The position numbers and the translations under genes were made by a program. The notes under the pieces are model-generated. The model was not told the DNA's origin, searched no databases, and was given only the letters and a program-made list of their open reading frames with translations. Of a DNA stretch of 64,000 nucleotides, positions 1-9,093 are shown piece by piece. How positions within the stretch are numbered: the first letter of the stretch is position 1; every line of letters begins with the position of its first letter. The stretch comes from Ureibacillus aquaedulcis (GTDB lineage Bacteria; Bacillota; Bacilli; Bacillales_A; Planococcaceae): the NCBI RefSeq assembly GCF_030418165.1, contig NZ_JAUHTQ010000004.1, forward strand, positions 230,237 through 294,236, read 5' to 3'.

Positions 1-1
1 T

Positions 2-76
2 GAGGAAAAAACGTGGGGCGATCACTGGGGGATTACAAATGATCTAACATTATTTAATCCTGCTCCCATCACGTAA
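2..76 (+). CDS. C-terminal end of a galactarate-dehydratase-like protein (partial)
   Basis: The window opens inside a gene. One frame reads through to a TAA at 74-76 and gives a 24-residue tail ending LFNPAPIT. From memory this ending resembles the C-terminus of GarD/UxaA-type galactarate (altronate) dehydratases. That would fit the next gene, since galactarate dehydratase makes 5-dehydro-4-deoxyglucarate, the KdgD substrate. It lies 42 bases upstream of kdgD on the same strand, so co-transcription is likely. The call rests on a short tail and on context only. Confidence 0.45.
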   Translation, partial: EEKTWGDHWGITNDLTLFNPAPIT

Positions 77-118
77 ATGTATGTCTAACCATATTACGAT
101 TGAAAAGGTGGAATTAAA

Positions 119-1057
119 ATGACAGTTGAACGACCGATTCCTACAGGGATATTAGGTTTCCCAGTAACGCCGATGAATGAGGACCTATCCATAAATTATG
201 AAGGCTTTCAAAAAAATATAGAATTTCTAATCGAAAATGGTTTGAATTCTATATTTATTGCATGCGGGGCAGGGGAATTTCATGCCATCAGTGAAGAGGA
301 GTATGAACAACTCATTATTAAAGCAAAAGAAGTGGTGCAAAACCGGGTACCTATCTATACGGGTGTTGGCGGTAAGATCACGGAAGCTTTGAGACAGACA
401 AAAATTTCTGCCAAACATGGGGTAGAGGGGTACTTAATATTACCACCATATCTAATCGATCCTTCACAGGATGGAATCTTTGCATATTTAAAAATGATTA
501 TTAAGAGCACAGACTTAAACGCAATTGTATACCAACGTGATAACTGTATTCTAACGCTGGATACACTGAAAAAATTAGCCGAATTACCTCAACTGGTCGG
601 CTTCAAAGACGGTGTGGGCAATATTGAAACAAATGTCGAATTTACCCAAGCATTAGGAAATCGATTGGCATGGATCAATGGAATGCCGCTGGCGGAAGTG
701 ACAATGCCGACTTATTTGAATATAGGTTTTGATACGTACTCATCTGCAATTTCAAATTATATTCCTTTTGTATCTCGTCAATATTTGAATGCGCTAATCA
801 GCGGCAATCATGAAAAAGTAAAACAAATATATGAAGACGTAATATTCCCTATTCACAATATCAGAAAACAAAAGAAAGGGTATGCCGTATCCCTCATTAA
901 AGCGGGGATGAATATTGTCGGTCTTTCAGTCGATACCCATGTCCGTCCGCCTATTGCTCCAGTGGAACAACAACACTATGAGGCATTGGCCAAAATTATT
1001 GAACGGGCAATAGAAAAATATGCCGAAGTACCAGGCGGAAATGTAAGTTCCAATTAA
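119..1057 (+). CDS. kdgD: 5-dehydro-4-deoxyglucarate dehydratase
   Basis: A 312-residue member of the DapA/NAL (class I aldolase-type TIM barrel) superfamily, close to B. subtilis YcbC. KdgD converts 5-dehydro-4-deoxy-D-glucarate to 2,5-dioxopentanoate with loss of water and CO2 in glucarate/galactarate breakdown. The Schiff-base lysine is Lys163 in GFKDGVGN and the partner tyrosine is Tyr138 in IVYQRDN, both in family-typical contexts. The GxGE-type substrate loop lies at about residues 50-53. The ATG follows an AAGGTGG ribosome site. No 2,5-dioxovalerate dehydrogenase follows, so the pathway is completed elsewhere or in the unseen upstream part. Confidence 0.88.
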   Translation: MTVERPIPTGILGFPVTPMNEDLSINYEGFQKNIEFLIENGLNSIFIACGAGEFHAISEEEYEQLIIKAKEVVQNRVPIYTGVGGKITEALRQTKISAKHGVEGYLILPPYLIDPSQDGIFAYLKMIIKSTDLNAIVYQRDNCILTLDTLKKLAELPQLVGFKDGVGNIETNVEFTQALGNRLAWINGMPLAEVTMPTYLNIGFDTYSSAISNYIPFVSRQYLNALISGNHEKVKQIYEDVIFPIHNIRKQKKGYAVSLIKAGMNIVGLSVDTHVRPPIAPVEQQHYEALAKIIERAIEKYAEVPGGNVSSN

Positions 1058-1086
1058 TTGACAAAACGAATTATAGTCACCATGGG

Positions 1087-1116
1087 AAAGAAGAGATAAT
1101 TTTATATCTCTTCTTT
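1087..1116 (+). terminator. Intrinsic terminator after kdgD
   Basis: A perfect 12-bp stem (AAAGAAGAGATA with TATCTCTTCTTT) with a 6-base loop, followed by a short AATTTTT tract. It separates kdgD from the dehydrogenase operon starting at 1140, though the weak T-run may let some transcripts through. Confidence 0.65.
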
Positions 1117-1139
1117 AATTTTTAAAAGGATGTGGAAAA

Positions 1140-2105
1140 ATGGAAAAATTTAAAGTATTAATTCCTTTACCCGTTTCTCAGGAAGCGTTGGATATTTTTG
1201 AACAACACGATTGTACGGTTATTTGTTTACCGAATGATTCTGAACAGGAAATTGAAAAATATATAGAAGAAGTCGATGCTATTCTTCTTCGGACAACAAA
1301 TTTTAGAAAAGAAATGATCGATAAGGCCAGAAATTTAAAAATCATCGCTAGGCATGGTGTCGGGTTTGACCAAATTGATGTGGAGTATGCCATTTCAAAA
1401 GGAATTCAAGTATGCTACGCACCATTATCCAATATTAATTCTGTAGCTGAACATACTGTTATGCTTATGATGGCATTGGCAAAACGCGTAAATGAAGGGC
1501 AAATTGCAGTCAGAACAAATCAATTTAATAAACGTAATGGTTTGTTAGGTATAGAGCTGAAAGATAAAACCGTAGGACTCATAGGTCTCGGAAATATCGG
1601 AAAGCTGGTGGCGCAAAAGTGCCACTTTGGATTTGGAATGAATATTATCGCCTATGATCCGTACGTCAAGGAATTGAATGAAGAGTATATCCACCTTGAA
1701 GATTCATTGGAGAAGTTACTAAAGAGTGCGGACTTTATTTCTCTTCACGTACCTTATCTACCTGAAACCCATCACTTAATTGGTGAAAGGGAGCTCGAAC
1801 ACATGAAGCCTACCTCATATTTAATCAATGCCGCACGAGGAGGCATTCTCGATGAACAGGCGGTTTTGACTGCTATTCATAACGGAGTGATTGCCGGGGC
1901 GGCATTAGATGTATTTGAAGGGGAGCCCTTTGACATTAATGAAGGATGGTACTCTGTAGAGCAAGCTGTACTTACACCGCATGTTGCAGCCTTGACAATT
2001 GATGCAATGAGGGATATGGCGATCGTAACGGCTACTCAAATAGTCGATGTGAAATGTGGAAATCAGCCATCTTTCAGCCTGAACGAACAAGTAGCGAGGA
2101 GGTAG
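1140..2105 (+). CDS. D-isomer-specific 2-hydroxyacid dehydrogenase (SerA-like)
   Basis: A 321-residue NAD-dependent D-2-hydroxyacid dehydrogenase. The nucleotide-binding motif GLGNIG is at residues 149-154. The catalytic Arg is in NAARGG (Arg233), the Glu in DVFEGEP (Glu262) and the His in TPHVAAL (His281). It lacks the C-terminal ACT domain of full-length SerA, so it is more likely catabolic than serine-biosynthetic. Only 3 bases separate it from the following Ldh2-type gene, so the three dehydrogenases form one operon. Substrate unknown; a sugar acid or its breakdown product is inferred from kdgD next door. Confidence 0.82.
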   Translation: MEKFKVLIPLPVSQEALDIFEQHDCTVICLPNDSEQEIEKYIEEVDAILLRTTNFRKEMIDKARNLKIIARHGVGFDQIDVEYAISKGIQVCYAPLSNINSVAEHTVMLMMALAKRVNEGQIAVRTNQFNKRNGLLGIELKDKTVGLIGLGNIGKLVAQKCHFGFGMNIIAYDPYVKELNEEYIHLEDSLEKLLKSADFISLHVPYLPETHHLIGERELEHMKPTSYLINAARGGILDEQAVLTAIHNGVIAGAALDVFEGEPFDINEGWYSVEQAVLTPHVAALTIDAMRDMAIVTATQIVDVKCGNQPSFSLNEQVARR

Positions 2106-2108
2106 TAT

Positions 2109-3185
2109 ATGGGGAAATTGCTTGTCAAACAACAACCATTACAATCGTTGTGCAGAGAAATTTTGGCAAAACCATTAAATCGTTCAGAAGCGGAAATTAT
2201 TGCAGATTCTCTCGTTTTTGCCGATTTGTATGGAGTCCACTCCCACGGTGTTATTAAACTAAAAGCCAGCCTGGATCGCTTAAATAGTAAACTTATAGAG
2301 CCCAAAACGGAGATTCAATTAGAGCGTGACATGAATGCCGTTGCCCTACTCAATGCGAATAACGGCTGGGGTCAAGTGGCTTCTGTGCAAGCAATGGATC
2401 TTTGTATTGAGAAAAGCAGGACGTTTAACGCAAGTTTCGTTGGTGTCAAAAATTCCAATCATTTTGGAATTGGAAGGTATTATACAATGAAAGCTGCCAA
2501 AGAAGGAATGATTGGTTTTGCTTGCTCGAATGCCTCGAATTATATGGTGCCGTTTGGAGCCAAGACACCAAGCATTGGAGCAAACGCATTCAGTATGAGT
2601 GTTCCAACGAAAAATGACTTTATAATAACCCTGGATATGTCGACGAGTAATGTAGCAAGAGGCAAAATTGCAATCGCACAAAGAGATGGGAAACCCATTC
2701 CAAATGGATGGGCCATTACGATTGATGGGGAAGATACTACAGATCCAGAAGAAGCGATGAAAGGGTATTTGTTGCCTCTTGGCGCCAAAGGTTCCGGTAT
2801 GGCCATTATGCTGGATATTCTTTCGGGGATATTAACTGGTTCAAACTTCGGTGCCAATATTCCTTCCCAATTTGAAGGGAATGAACCTCAAAAACTGGGT
2901 CATCTCTTTGGTACCATGAATATTGAAAGTTTCATAGATATGGACAAATTTTATGAACGAATCGAAGTCAAAGTAAATGAGACCGTTTCGACAGAACCAA
3001 TGGAAGGGTTTGATCGGGTGGTTATGCCGGGTCAGCAATCGTATGAAACGTATCAGAAAAATAGTCGGGAAGGGATTCCTTTGGATAAAGCTGTTTTGGA
3101 AGAATTAATTTCATTGGCGAGAACATATGAAGTGGATGCAATATTTATAGAAGAATTGCTTTCAGCCATTGGAGGTGAAATCTGA
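2109..3185 (+). CDS. Ldh2/MDH2-family oxidoreductase, copy 1
   Basis: A 358-residue member of the malate/L-lactate (ureidoglycolate, sulfolactate, 2,3-diketogulonate) dehydrogenase family, which has its own NAD(P) fold unrelated to classical Rossmann lactate dehydrogenases. The SHGV segment near residue 43 and the SNHFGI segment near residue 116 carry family histidines. The Arg that usually follows SHGV (SHGVxR) is Lys here. The stop overlaps the next start by one base (TGATG), so the two copies are translationally coupled. Family assignment is firm; the substrate is open. Confidence 0.82.
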   Translation: MGKLLVKQQPLQSLCREILAKPLNRSEAEIIADSLVFADLYGVHSHGVIKLKASLDRLNSKLIEPKTEIQLERDMNAVALLNANNGWGQVASVQAMDLCIEKSRTFNASFVGVKNSNHFGIGRYYTMKAAKEGMIGFACSNASNYMVPFGAKTPSIGANAFSMSVPTKNDFIITLDMSTSNVARGKIAIAQRDGKPIPNGWAITIDGEDTTDPEEAMKGYLLPLGAKGSGMAIMLDILSGILTGSNFGANIPSQFEGNEPQKLGHLFGTMNIESFIDMDKFYERIEVKVNETVSTEPMEGFDRVVMPGQQSYETYQKNSREGIPLDKAVLEELISLARTYEVDAIFIEELLSAIGGEI

Positions 3186-4252
3186 TGGGAAAAATTATTA
3201 TAAAAGAGGATATCTTGTCTTCTCTTTGTGTAGAAGTTTTTTCCTGTAAAGTCCCACTTCATGAAGCAAAAATCATCGTTGATAATCTAATTGAAGCTGA
3301 ACTGACCGGTGTCTCCTCTCATGGAGTGACCAAGGTATTTGATTACCTAGTAAGACAAGAAAAAAATTTGATTTCAGCAACTACTGAAATTGAAGCAGAA
3401 CGAGATGAAATAACAACTTTTACTTGGAATGCCCATAATGGCTGGGGTGCGGTAGCAGGGAAGCAGGCCATGCAGGAGTGTATTGAACGTGGCAAATTAT
3501 ATGGCGTAAGTTTTGGAGCAGTAAACCATTCAAATCACTTCGGCATTGCATCTTACTATACAAAAATGGCTGCGAAAAAAGATATGATTGGTTTTGCATT
3601 TACGAATTCCTCAAGTCTTATGGTTCCTTATGGCGGAAAAACACCATCTTTAGGAACAAATCCGATTTGTATAAGTATACCGACAGGGACAGATGTTATT
3701 GTGACCCTCGATATGTCGACAGCAATCACAGCGAGGGGGCGCATTAATTTGGCGCAAAAGTTAAATCAAAAAATCCCCAATAACTGGGCCATCACTGCTG
3801 ATGGAAATGAAACAACAGACCCGACAGAAGCGTTACAGGGCTATATTCTGCCTATGGGTGCGAAAGGCTCCGGCTTAGCGATCATGGTTGATATAATCAC
3901 AGGCGTATTAACAGGTGCCAACTTTGGAAGTGGTGTGCCAAGACAATATGAAGAGGATATCCCTCAAAATTTAGGTCATCTTTTTGGAACAATCGATATT
4001 TCGAAGTTTATCGATTTAGATGATTTTTATAAAAATATGAAAGATCGAATCGACCAGATCGTTAATTCAGAACCCATGGAGGGCTTTAATCGTGTCATGT
4101 ACCCTGGTCAAATTGAACATGAGAGAAAATGCGAACAACTCGAAAAGGGTATAGAGTTGGATAAGGAAATTTATTTGGAACTCATTTCATTAGCAAAAAA
4201 ATATAATGTTAACGTGGAACAGTATGAACATATATTGAATGAAGTAAGATAA
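3185..4252 (+). CDS. Ldh2/MDH2-family oxidoreductase, copy 2
   Basis: A 355-residue tandem paralogue of the preceding gene, recognisable along its whole length (shared GHLFGT, EPMEGF and SNHFGI segments). It has the same Lys in place of the usual Arg after SHGV. The two proteins may form a hetero-oligomer or act on different stereoisomers. Its start overlaps the previous stop, with GGAGGTG as ribosome site inside the upstream gene. Last gene of the operon that starts at 1140. Confidence 0.82.
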   Translation: MGKIIIKEDILSSLCVEVFSCKVPLHEAKIIVDNLIEAELTGVSSHGVTKVFDYLVRQEKNLISATTEIEAERDEITTFTWNAHNGWGAVAGKQAMQECIERGKLYGVSFGAVNHSNHFGIASYYTKMAAKKDMIGFAFTNSSSLMVPYGGKTPSLGTNPICISIPTGTDVIVTLDMSTAITARGRINLAQKLNQKIPNNWAITADGNETTDPTEALQGYILPMGAKGSGLAIMVDIITGVLTGANFGSGVPRQYEEDIPQNLGHLFGTIDISKFIDLDDFYKNMKDRIDQIVNSEPMEGFNRVMYPGQIEHERKCEQLEKGIELDKEIYLELISLAKKYNVNVEQYEHILNEVR

Positions 4253-4469
4253 ACAGAAGCTGTGGCAGGGGTGAATGTCAAAGAAGCCTAAAAACTAAAT
4301 CATGCTTATTCTCTATTGATGTATAAGATAAATTAAGGAAGCGAAGAGGAGAAGGTGTGGTATTGCCGAAACATATTTATCATTGGCCATACCTCCTATT
4401 TTAAGAGGATTATGGCTCTTTTCAAATGTATGTGTTCTTCAGTTTGTAGAATTCAAATCCCTAGTAAAG

Positions 4470-4996
4470 TCAGATATCATAGACACTTTTTTTCTTGTAA
4501 TCTACTAATAGAAATAAATTTAGAATCAACAGAGAAATGAACATCGTCAATGGAATTACCCATAAATATGCATCATTCAAAATCAAACCAACGAAAAAAA
4601 CCAACAAAACCAACAGGGGAGATAGAATGTAATAGACTTTGGTATTATACAGCCAACCATAAGGAAAGAAATGCGCACTCGTAATGAGGGCAAAGAATAT
4701 AAGTGCATCGTTTGGATTGGAAAAGAATACCCAAGAAATTAAAGGAAAATAAACCAACTGTGCGAGGTTCAAAATTAAGCCTAAATTTCCTAGTGGGTTG
4801 CTCTTAGCCTTCCAAAACTGCCAGCGGAAACATCAAGCCTGTAGAATACAAAGCAAATATATTCTTCATATTGATTTCAAATGATTGTTAGGAATAGGTC
4901 GGTGATGATTCCCCATATTATTACCCCTCATAACAAGAAGGAGGTACCGTTTTTGCTCTTAAGAGATAGTTCATTTTTCATTGTCAATAAATCCAT
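4470..4996 (-). pseudogene. Decayed DUF7010-family membrane protein gene
   Basis: Read on the minus strand from an ATG at 4996 behind an AAAGGGG ribosome site, the frame starts MDLLTMKNELSLKSKNG and soon meets TGA. Further stops and frame changes follow, including one after GLMFPLAV, about 125 bases in. The rest runs open as KSNPLGNLGLILNLAQ and on to the stop at 4470, about 110 residues with several membrane segments. Joining the pieces gives the order of a DUF7010 protein (about 190 residues), with some 15 residues missing around the frameshift. Family naming is from memory of the conserved NPLGNLGLILNLAQ region. An intact shorter membrane protein starting at TTG 4772 is possible but less likely. 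Confidence 0.6.
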
Positions 4997-5173
4997 AAAT
5001 TTAATCCCCTTTAAACTCTGTTAGTATTTAACTCTTCTAAAATTTTGTTATGCTATTATAATCTATTTTAGCATAAATTATCTATTTACTTTCCCGATAA
5101 TAATTTAGTAAAAAAGTATATATGTATTCTAGTAAGCAATAGTAAGCAGGAAATTGAAACACAATCAAAAAGA

Positions 5174-5206
5174 AAACAGCTGGACCAATTTTAGGTCCAG
5201 CTGTTT
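5174..5206 (-). terminator. Terminator of the chemoreceptor gene
   Basis: A 13-bp perfect stem (AAACAGCTGGACC with GGTCCAGCTGTTT), 7-base loop, followed in the minus direction by a CTTTTTG tract. It lies 10 bases past the stop at 5216. Confidence 0.85.
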
Positions 5207-5215
5207 CTTTAGATA

Positions 5216-7168
5216 TTATACTTTAAATTTATTAATTAAAGATTGTAATTCATCAGCCATATGTTCAAGTGTTTGTGCAGCGGCACCCATTTCTTCCATA
5301 GAAGCATAAATTTCTTGTGTGGATGCTGCAGCTTCTTCTGCGGAAGAAGCATTATTTCGTGCTAGATCTACTAATGAAACAGCTGTTGCAGTTGTTTCTT
5401 CTACAGAAGCAGCAATCTCCTGTGAAGTCGACGAAATTCCAGTAATTTTTGGCGAGATTTCTTTTAACCCTTCATAAATTTCTTTAAACTTGGCTGACGT
5501 ATCGTCGGTTAGCTCCAACCCTTTGTTGACATTTATGATGGCTTTTTTCATTAAAGTTACTGAATCTAAAGTGTCTTGCTGGATTCCTTCAATTAAATTA
5601 TTAATTTGTTCTGTTGATTGTTGTGAGCTTTCTGCTAATTTGCGAACTTCTTGGGCCACTACTGCAAAGCCCTTACCATGTTCACCTGCTCTTGCAGCCT
5701 CAATGGCAGCATTAAGTGCCAGTAGATTAGTTTGATTTGCAATTTCTTTAATAACATCCAAGATAGTTCCAATTTCTTGAGTGCGCTTTGATAATGAGTT
5801 GATCATTCGATCGGATTGCGCTACCGAATCATTAATAGAGTGCATTTGAGAAACGGTATTTTGAACTGCTGTATTTCCATGATTCACTGTTTGCATGGCG
5901 TGTTCCGAAAGTTTTGCAACCTCCGTTGCATTGTCGGCAATTTCAACCACCTTACTAGTCATTTCTTCCATTACGAAAACATTTTGCTCGTTTCCTTTTA
6001 ATTGATGATCTGAATTTAAAGCTACTTCCTGAACGGTTTGTGATGCTTGTTCCGAAGCTGCAATGGTTTGATTTGAGCTTTCAGAAAGTGAAAGGGAGGA
6101 CTCACGAACACTTTGAACGCTGGTATTCACTTGTTTTATTAATGCTTGTAAATTTTCACGCATTGCATCAAAGGAAGAAGCAAGTTGTCCGATTTCATCC
6201 TTGGAAGAATGATCTACTTTAACGGTTAAGTCACCTTCACTTATAATTCTTGTTTTTTCATTTAAAATACGTAGGGGTCTTACAATTGAACGGATAATGA
6301 TATAGACGAATCCCGTGCCGATAACCAATGCGGCAAGTGCAATCATACTATTCAAGAGCAATGTTCTGCTGGCAGCATCATTAGCCTCTGAGTTGAAAAC
6401 TGTTCCAACAATTTTCCATCCAGTAAGTTCATTAACAAAATATACTGCCGAATTCTCTTCATTTTGAAAAATCCCTTTATTCGAATCGATTGAATTTAAA
6501 TAAGTTTCTTCTGCGGGAGTTCCGCTCTCAGTATCTGGTTTGGAAATGTAATTGTTGGCGTTATCAAGAAGCATGATAAAGCCCTGGTCTCCTATTTTTA
6601 CGGAATTAGTCAATTCTGCCAACCGTTGAATACTTATATCCATACCAAAGACAGCCGATTGATCTTCAAGTTGTTTAGCAACTGTCACGACCAGCTCCCC
6701 GGAACTAGTTGAAATATATGGTTCTGTCACGATGGCAGTTCCACTGTTTTCCACTGCTTTTATGTACCATGGCCGTTCACGTGGATCATAGCTTGAATCA
6801 TACGTATAGGCAGGGCGGCGGAACATTTCGCCTTCTTCTGACCCGACATATGCGATTGCTACTTCAGGATGAAGAGCCAGATATTCATCTAATAAAGAAT
6901 TCAATTTTCCAATGTTGGACTCAGTCATTTGTTGTGTTATGTATTGGGCAAAAAATGTAGCTTGATCAAGCTTTGGCTGTATGGTAGATGTTATATTCCC
7001 ATTAACTAAATTAAGACTAGCTTCAGCACTTGCAATCTGTTCAGTTTCAATCTGATTTTTTGCACTATTATAAGAAATTATAGCAATAGAAAAGGTTGGA
7101 ACAATTAAAATAATAATAAATGAAAGAATTAATCGATTCTTGATCGACCATTTTGAAAAGATATTCAC
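5216..7168 (-). CDS. Methyl-accepting chemotaxis protein with dCache sensor
   Basis: A 650-residue transmembrane chemoreceptor. TM1 is at about 12-32. An extracellular double-Cache-type sensor follows at about 35-268, with the RPWY motif near residue 132 typical of dCache_1. TM2 is at about 271-292, HAMP at about 293-346, then the coiled-coil signalling domain. The hairpin tip lies near residues 465-515, with [19 protein letters not shown]. It relays ligand binding to CheA/CheW at the cell pole. The C-terminus LINKFKV is common in Bacillus McpA/B/TlpA-like receptors. Monocistronic. A long inverted repeat lies upstream (7218-7253). Ligand unknown; dCache receptors often bind amino acids or organic acids. 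Confidence 0.92.
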   Translation of the reverse strand: MNIFSKWSIKNRLILSFIIILIVPTFSIAIISYNSAKNQIETEQIASAEASLNLVNGNITSTIQPKLDQATFFAQYITQQMTESNIGKLNSLLDEYLALHPEVAIAYVGSEEGEMFRRPAYTYDSSYDPRERPWYIKAVENSGTAIVTEPYISTSSGELVVTVAKQLEDQSAVFGMDISIQRLAELTNSVKIGDQGFIMLLDNANNYISKPDTESGTPAEETYLNSIDSNKGIFQNEENSAVYFVNELTGWKIVGTVFNSEANDAASRTLLLNSMIALAALVIGTGFVYIIIRSIVRPLRILNEKTRIISEGDLTVKVDHSSKDEIGQLASSFDAMRENLQALIKQVNTSVQSVRESSLSLSESSNQTIAASEQASQTVQEVALNSDHQLKGNEQNVFVMEEMTSKVVEIADNATEVAKLSEHAMQTVNHGNTAVQNTVSQMHSINDSVAQSDRMINSLSKRTQEIGTILDVIKEIANQTNLLALNAAIEAARAGEHGKGFAVVAQEVRKLAESSQQSTEQINNLIEGIQQDTLDSVTLMKKAIINVNKGLELTDDTSAKFKEIYEGLKEISPKITGISSTSQEIAASVEETTATAVSLVDLARNNASSAEEAAASTQEIYASMEEMGAAAQTLEHMADELQSLINKFKV

Positions 7169-7217
7169 TATACATTCTCCTTCTGTTCTAGATATTATAA
7201 TTTAATCAAATCTTTAC

Positions 7218-7253
7218 AATAGATATTATAATGTAATAATTATAATATCTATT
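7218..7253. promoter_or_regulatory. 14-bp inverted repeat upstream of the chemoreceptor gene
   Basis: AATAGATATTATAA at 7218-7231 and its exact reverse complement at 7240-7253, with an 8-base spacer. A third partial copy, TAGATATTATAA, sits at 7189-7200. It is 50-85 bases upstream of the start at 7168 on the minus strand, where an operator would lie. It is not a terminator, since no gene ends here. Confidence 0.4.
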
Positions 7254-7380
7254 CTCTTAAAAAAGTATAATTTTCAAAAAATAATATTTTTTATAAGTTA
7301 AAGAGCTTAAATCAATTTTAGGTTTATGAATTATGGTCCAATAGAAGGGAAGAGGAGTATCAATTTTTTCATAGAAAAAA

Positions 7381-7407
7381 GACTAAGTTCAATTACTGAA
7401 CTTAGTC
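7381..7407 (-). terminator. Terminator of the SLH-domain gene
   Basis: An 11-bp stem GACTAAGTTCA with TGAACTTAGTC, 5-base loop, followed in the minus direction by TTTTTTC. It lies just beyond the stop at 7427. Confidence 0.85.
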
Positions 7408-7426
7408 CTAATTTTAGTATAAATGA

Positions 7427-8545
7427 TTATTGGATTTCAGAGGCTGCAACTTCTTCCCAATTCTCTCCATTTGCCTCTTCGTCGTAAACTATGTTGTAAA
7501 TTTTCCATTTACCGTCATTGCTTTTCTTTAGATAAGCTGTTCCAGATAGGTCTACTGTCATATTAAATGACATATCTGGAGCCGTCATGGACATATTATA
7601 TCGTAGATCTTCAATGCGCACCTGAGCAAAATTCTTGTTTACGGAAGCTGGATTAATTGAATGCTCACCAACTTGTTCCATCGTGAATGTAGTATCCATG
7701 TCTTCAATCAAATCTTCAGTATCCAGACTTTCCAGAGAAGCAGCTAGATAGTAACCGATTGTTGTGTCACGATATAGGGCTTCCAAAGCTTTTGAATCTT
7801 GCTGTTCAGTGAGGGTCATTTCTTCTTGAATATTACGGGCAACTGTTTGTACAACTGCAAGTTTATCTTCATCAGAACCAGGTTGTAAATGTAGGGCACG
7901 GTCAATCATTACGATAGCCTCAGCACGTGTCGCATTATTGCTTGGCTTGAATACATCCCCATAACCTTTGATTATCTCAACAGCGGCTGTTTTCCTAATC
8001 GCTTCATAAGCGAAATTTCCCTGAGGTACATCTGAGAATACTTTACCAGTTCCTGAAAAATTAATCGTTGTCCCGAATGCACGATAAATCATTGCCGTAA
8101 TTTCGGCACGAGTAATTTTATCATTCGGGCGGAAACTGCCGTCTGGTGTTCCGTTAATAATACCAAGACTGCTGGCAACTTTAACAGGCACATAATACCA
8201 GTTTGTTGGTTTTACATCAGGAAATGATTTGCCAGGGATGTCCGAATTTAAATTCATCGCATAAACCAAGATTTTTGTGAATTCAGCACGAGTAATTGTA
8301 TTATTTGGCTTCAAGTAGACGTATGAGTATTCATATACTTCACCGTCTTCCTCAAATTCTTCACTTTCTACATATCCGTCAACGATGTCCGCATTCAGGA
8401 AGCGTTCCAATTCATCGTATGCCCAATGATCGTAATCAACATCATCGGAATAGTAAAGATCGATGGATTTTTCTGCTGCTAATGCCGGCGTAACAGAGAA
8501 ACCAAATACTACTAGAGAAGTTAAAAAAACATATAATCCTTTCAA
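7427..8545 (-). CDS. Exported SLH-domain protein with NTF2-like C-terminal region
   Basis: A 372-residue cell-wall protein. It has an N-terminal signal peptide (cleavage after about Ala22-Ala23), then three S-layer homology repeats at about 35-98, 107-156 and 168-217, each with the ITRAE/ATRAE signature. SLH repeats bind pyruvylated secondary wall polymer. The remaining ~150 residues are acidic and end in a strand-rich segment (GKWKIYNIVYDEE) that looks NTF2-like. The first SLH repeat carries an acidic insertion (residues about 58-72). Start is TTG behind GGAGGAAGG. Monocistronic. Function beyond wall attachment is unknown. Confidence 0.85.
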   Translation of the reverse strand: MKGLYVFLTSLVVFGFSVTPALAAEKSIDLYYSDDVDYDHWAYDELERFLNADIVDGYVESEEFEEDGEVYEYSYVYLKPNNTITRAEFTKILVYAMNLNSDIPGKSFPDVKPTNWYYVPVKVASSLGIINGTPDGSFRPNDKITRAEITAMIYRAFGTTINFSGTGKVFSDVPQGNFAYEAIRKTAAVEIIKGYGDVFKPSNNATRAEAIVMIDRALHLQPGSDEDKLAVVQTVARNIQEEMTLTEQQDSKALEALYRDTTIGYYLAASLESLDTEDLIEDMDTTFTMEQVGEHSINPASVNKNFAQVRIEDLRYNMSMTAPDMSFNMTVDLSGTAYLKKSNDGKWKIYNIVYDEEANGENWEEVAASEIQ

Positions 8546-8829
8546 AGACCTTCCTCCACTTTCTTCTATTAAACTTTTACTAACATTTGAAGTTTACATG
8601 AATAATAAAAATAATACTATGTGGAATATATGGTAATTAGGGTTTGTTAACTTAGTGACAGATTTAAAGAAAGGGGATTAACTTAGTAAAATAAATTGAA
8701 AATTACTGTCAATACTAAATTTTGAATAAATGTTGAATAAAATGTGACGAATTTGTTAATAAAATGTGGCTAAATTGTGAAAAGGGGGGTATAATATATA
8801 TAAATAATCCAAGAAGGAGTGGCTCTAAA

Positions 8830-9033
8830 ATGTTTAATTTATACACAAAACTTTCTGGGATGCTTGTGGTTCTAGGTATAATTCTTGTTGTTGCTAGTTT
8901 CTTTGTAAACTTTTCGATTTGGTATGGAATTGAAGTTGCGAAATGCGGTGGCGCTTTATTTATTATGTTCCTATTTTTACATCTACTGTCAGAGCATGAA
9001 TCTAAAAAAACAGAACGAAGTATAGCAGAATAA
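8830..9033 (+). CDS. Small two-helix membrane protein
   Basis: A 67-residue protein starting at ATG 8830, 11 bases after AAGGAGT; an upstream in-frame start would place the ribosome site inside the gene. Two hydrophobic segments lie at about 8-28 and 33-56, followed by a charged tail (SEHESKKTERS). I do not recognise a family. It stands alone between the SLH gene and the qox operon and ends at a bidirectional terminator. Confidence 0.6.
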   Translation: MFNLYTKLSGMLVVLGIILVVASFFVNFSIWYGIEVAKCGGALFIMFLFLHLLSEHESKKTERSIAE

Positions 9034-9051
9034 ATCATAGTATAAATAAAT

Positions 9052-9088
9052 AAAAAAAAGCTTGAGAAAAGATCTCAAGCTTTTTTTA
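9052..9088. terminator. Bidirectional terminator between 8830 gene and qoxD
   Basis: Stem AAAAAAAGCTTGAG / CTCAAGCTTTTTTT with a short loop. It serves the plus-strand small gene and the minus-strand qox operon, which converge here. Confidence 0.88.
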
Positions 9089-9093
9089 ATATC

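Noticed and set aside
4355..4540. 61-residue plus-strand frame before the decayed DUF7010 gene
   Set aside because: Overlaps the end of the minus-strand pseudogene and its composition is unlike a real protein.
8715..9038. 107-residue frame antisense to the small membrane gene
   Set aside because: The plus-strand frame has a ribosome site and hydrophobic helices; the antisense frame has neither.
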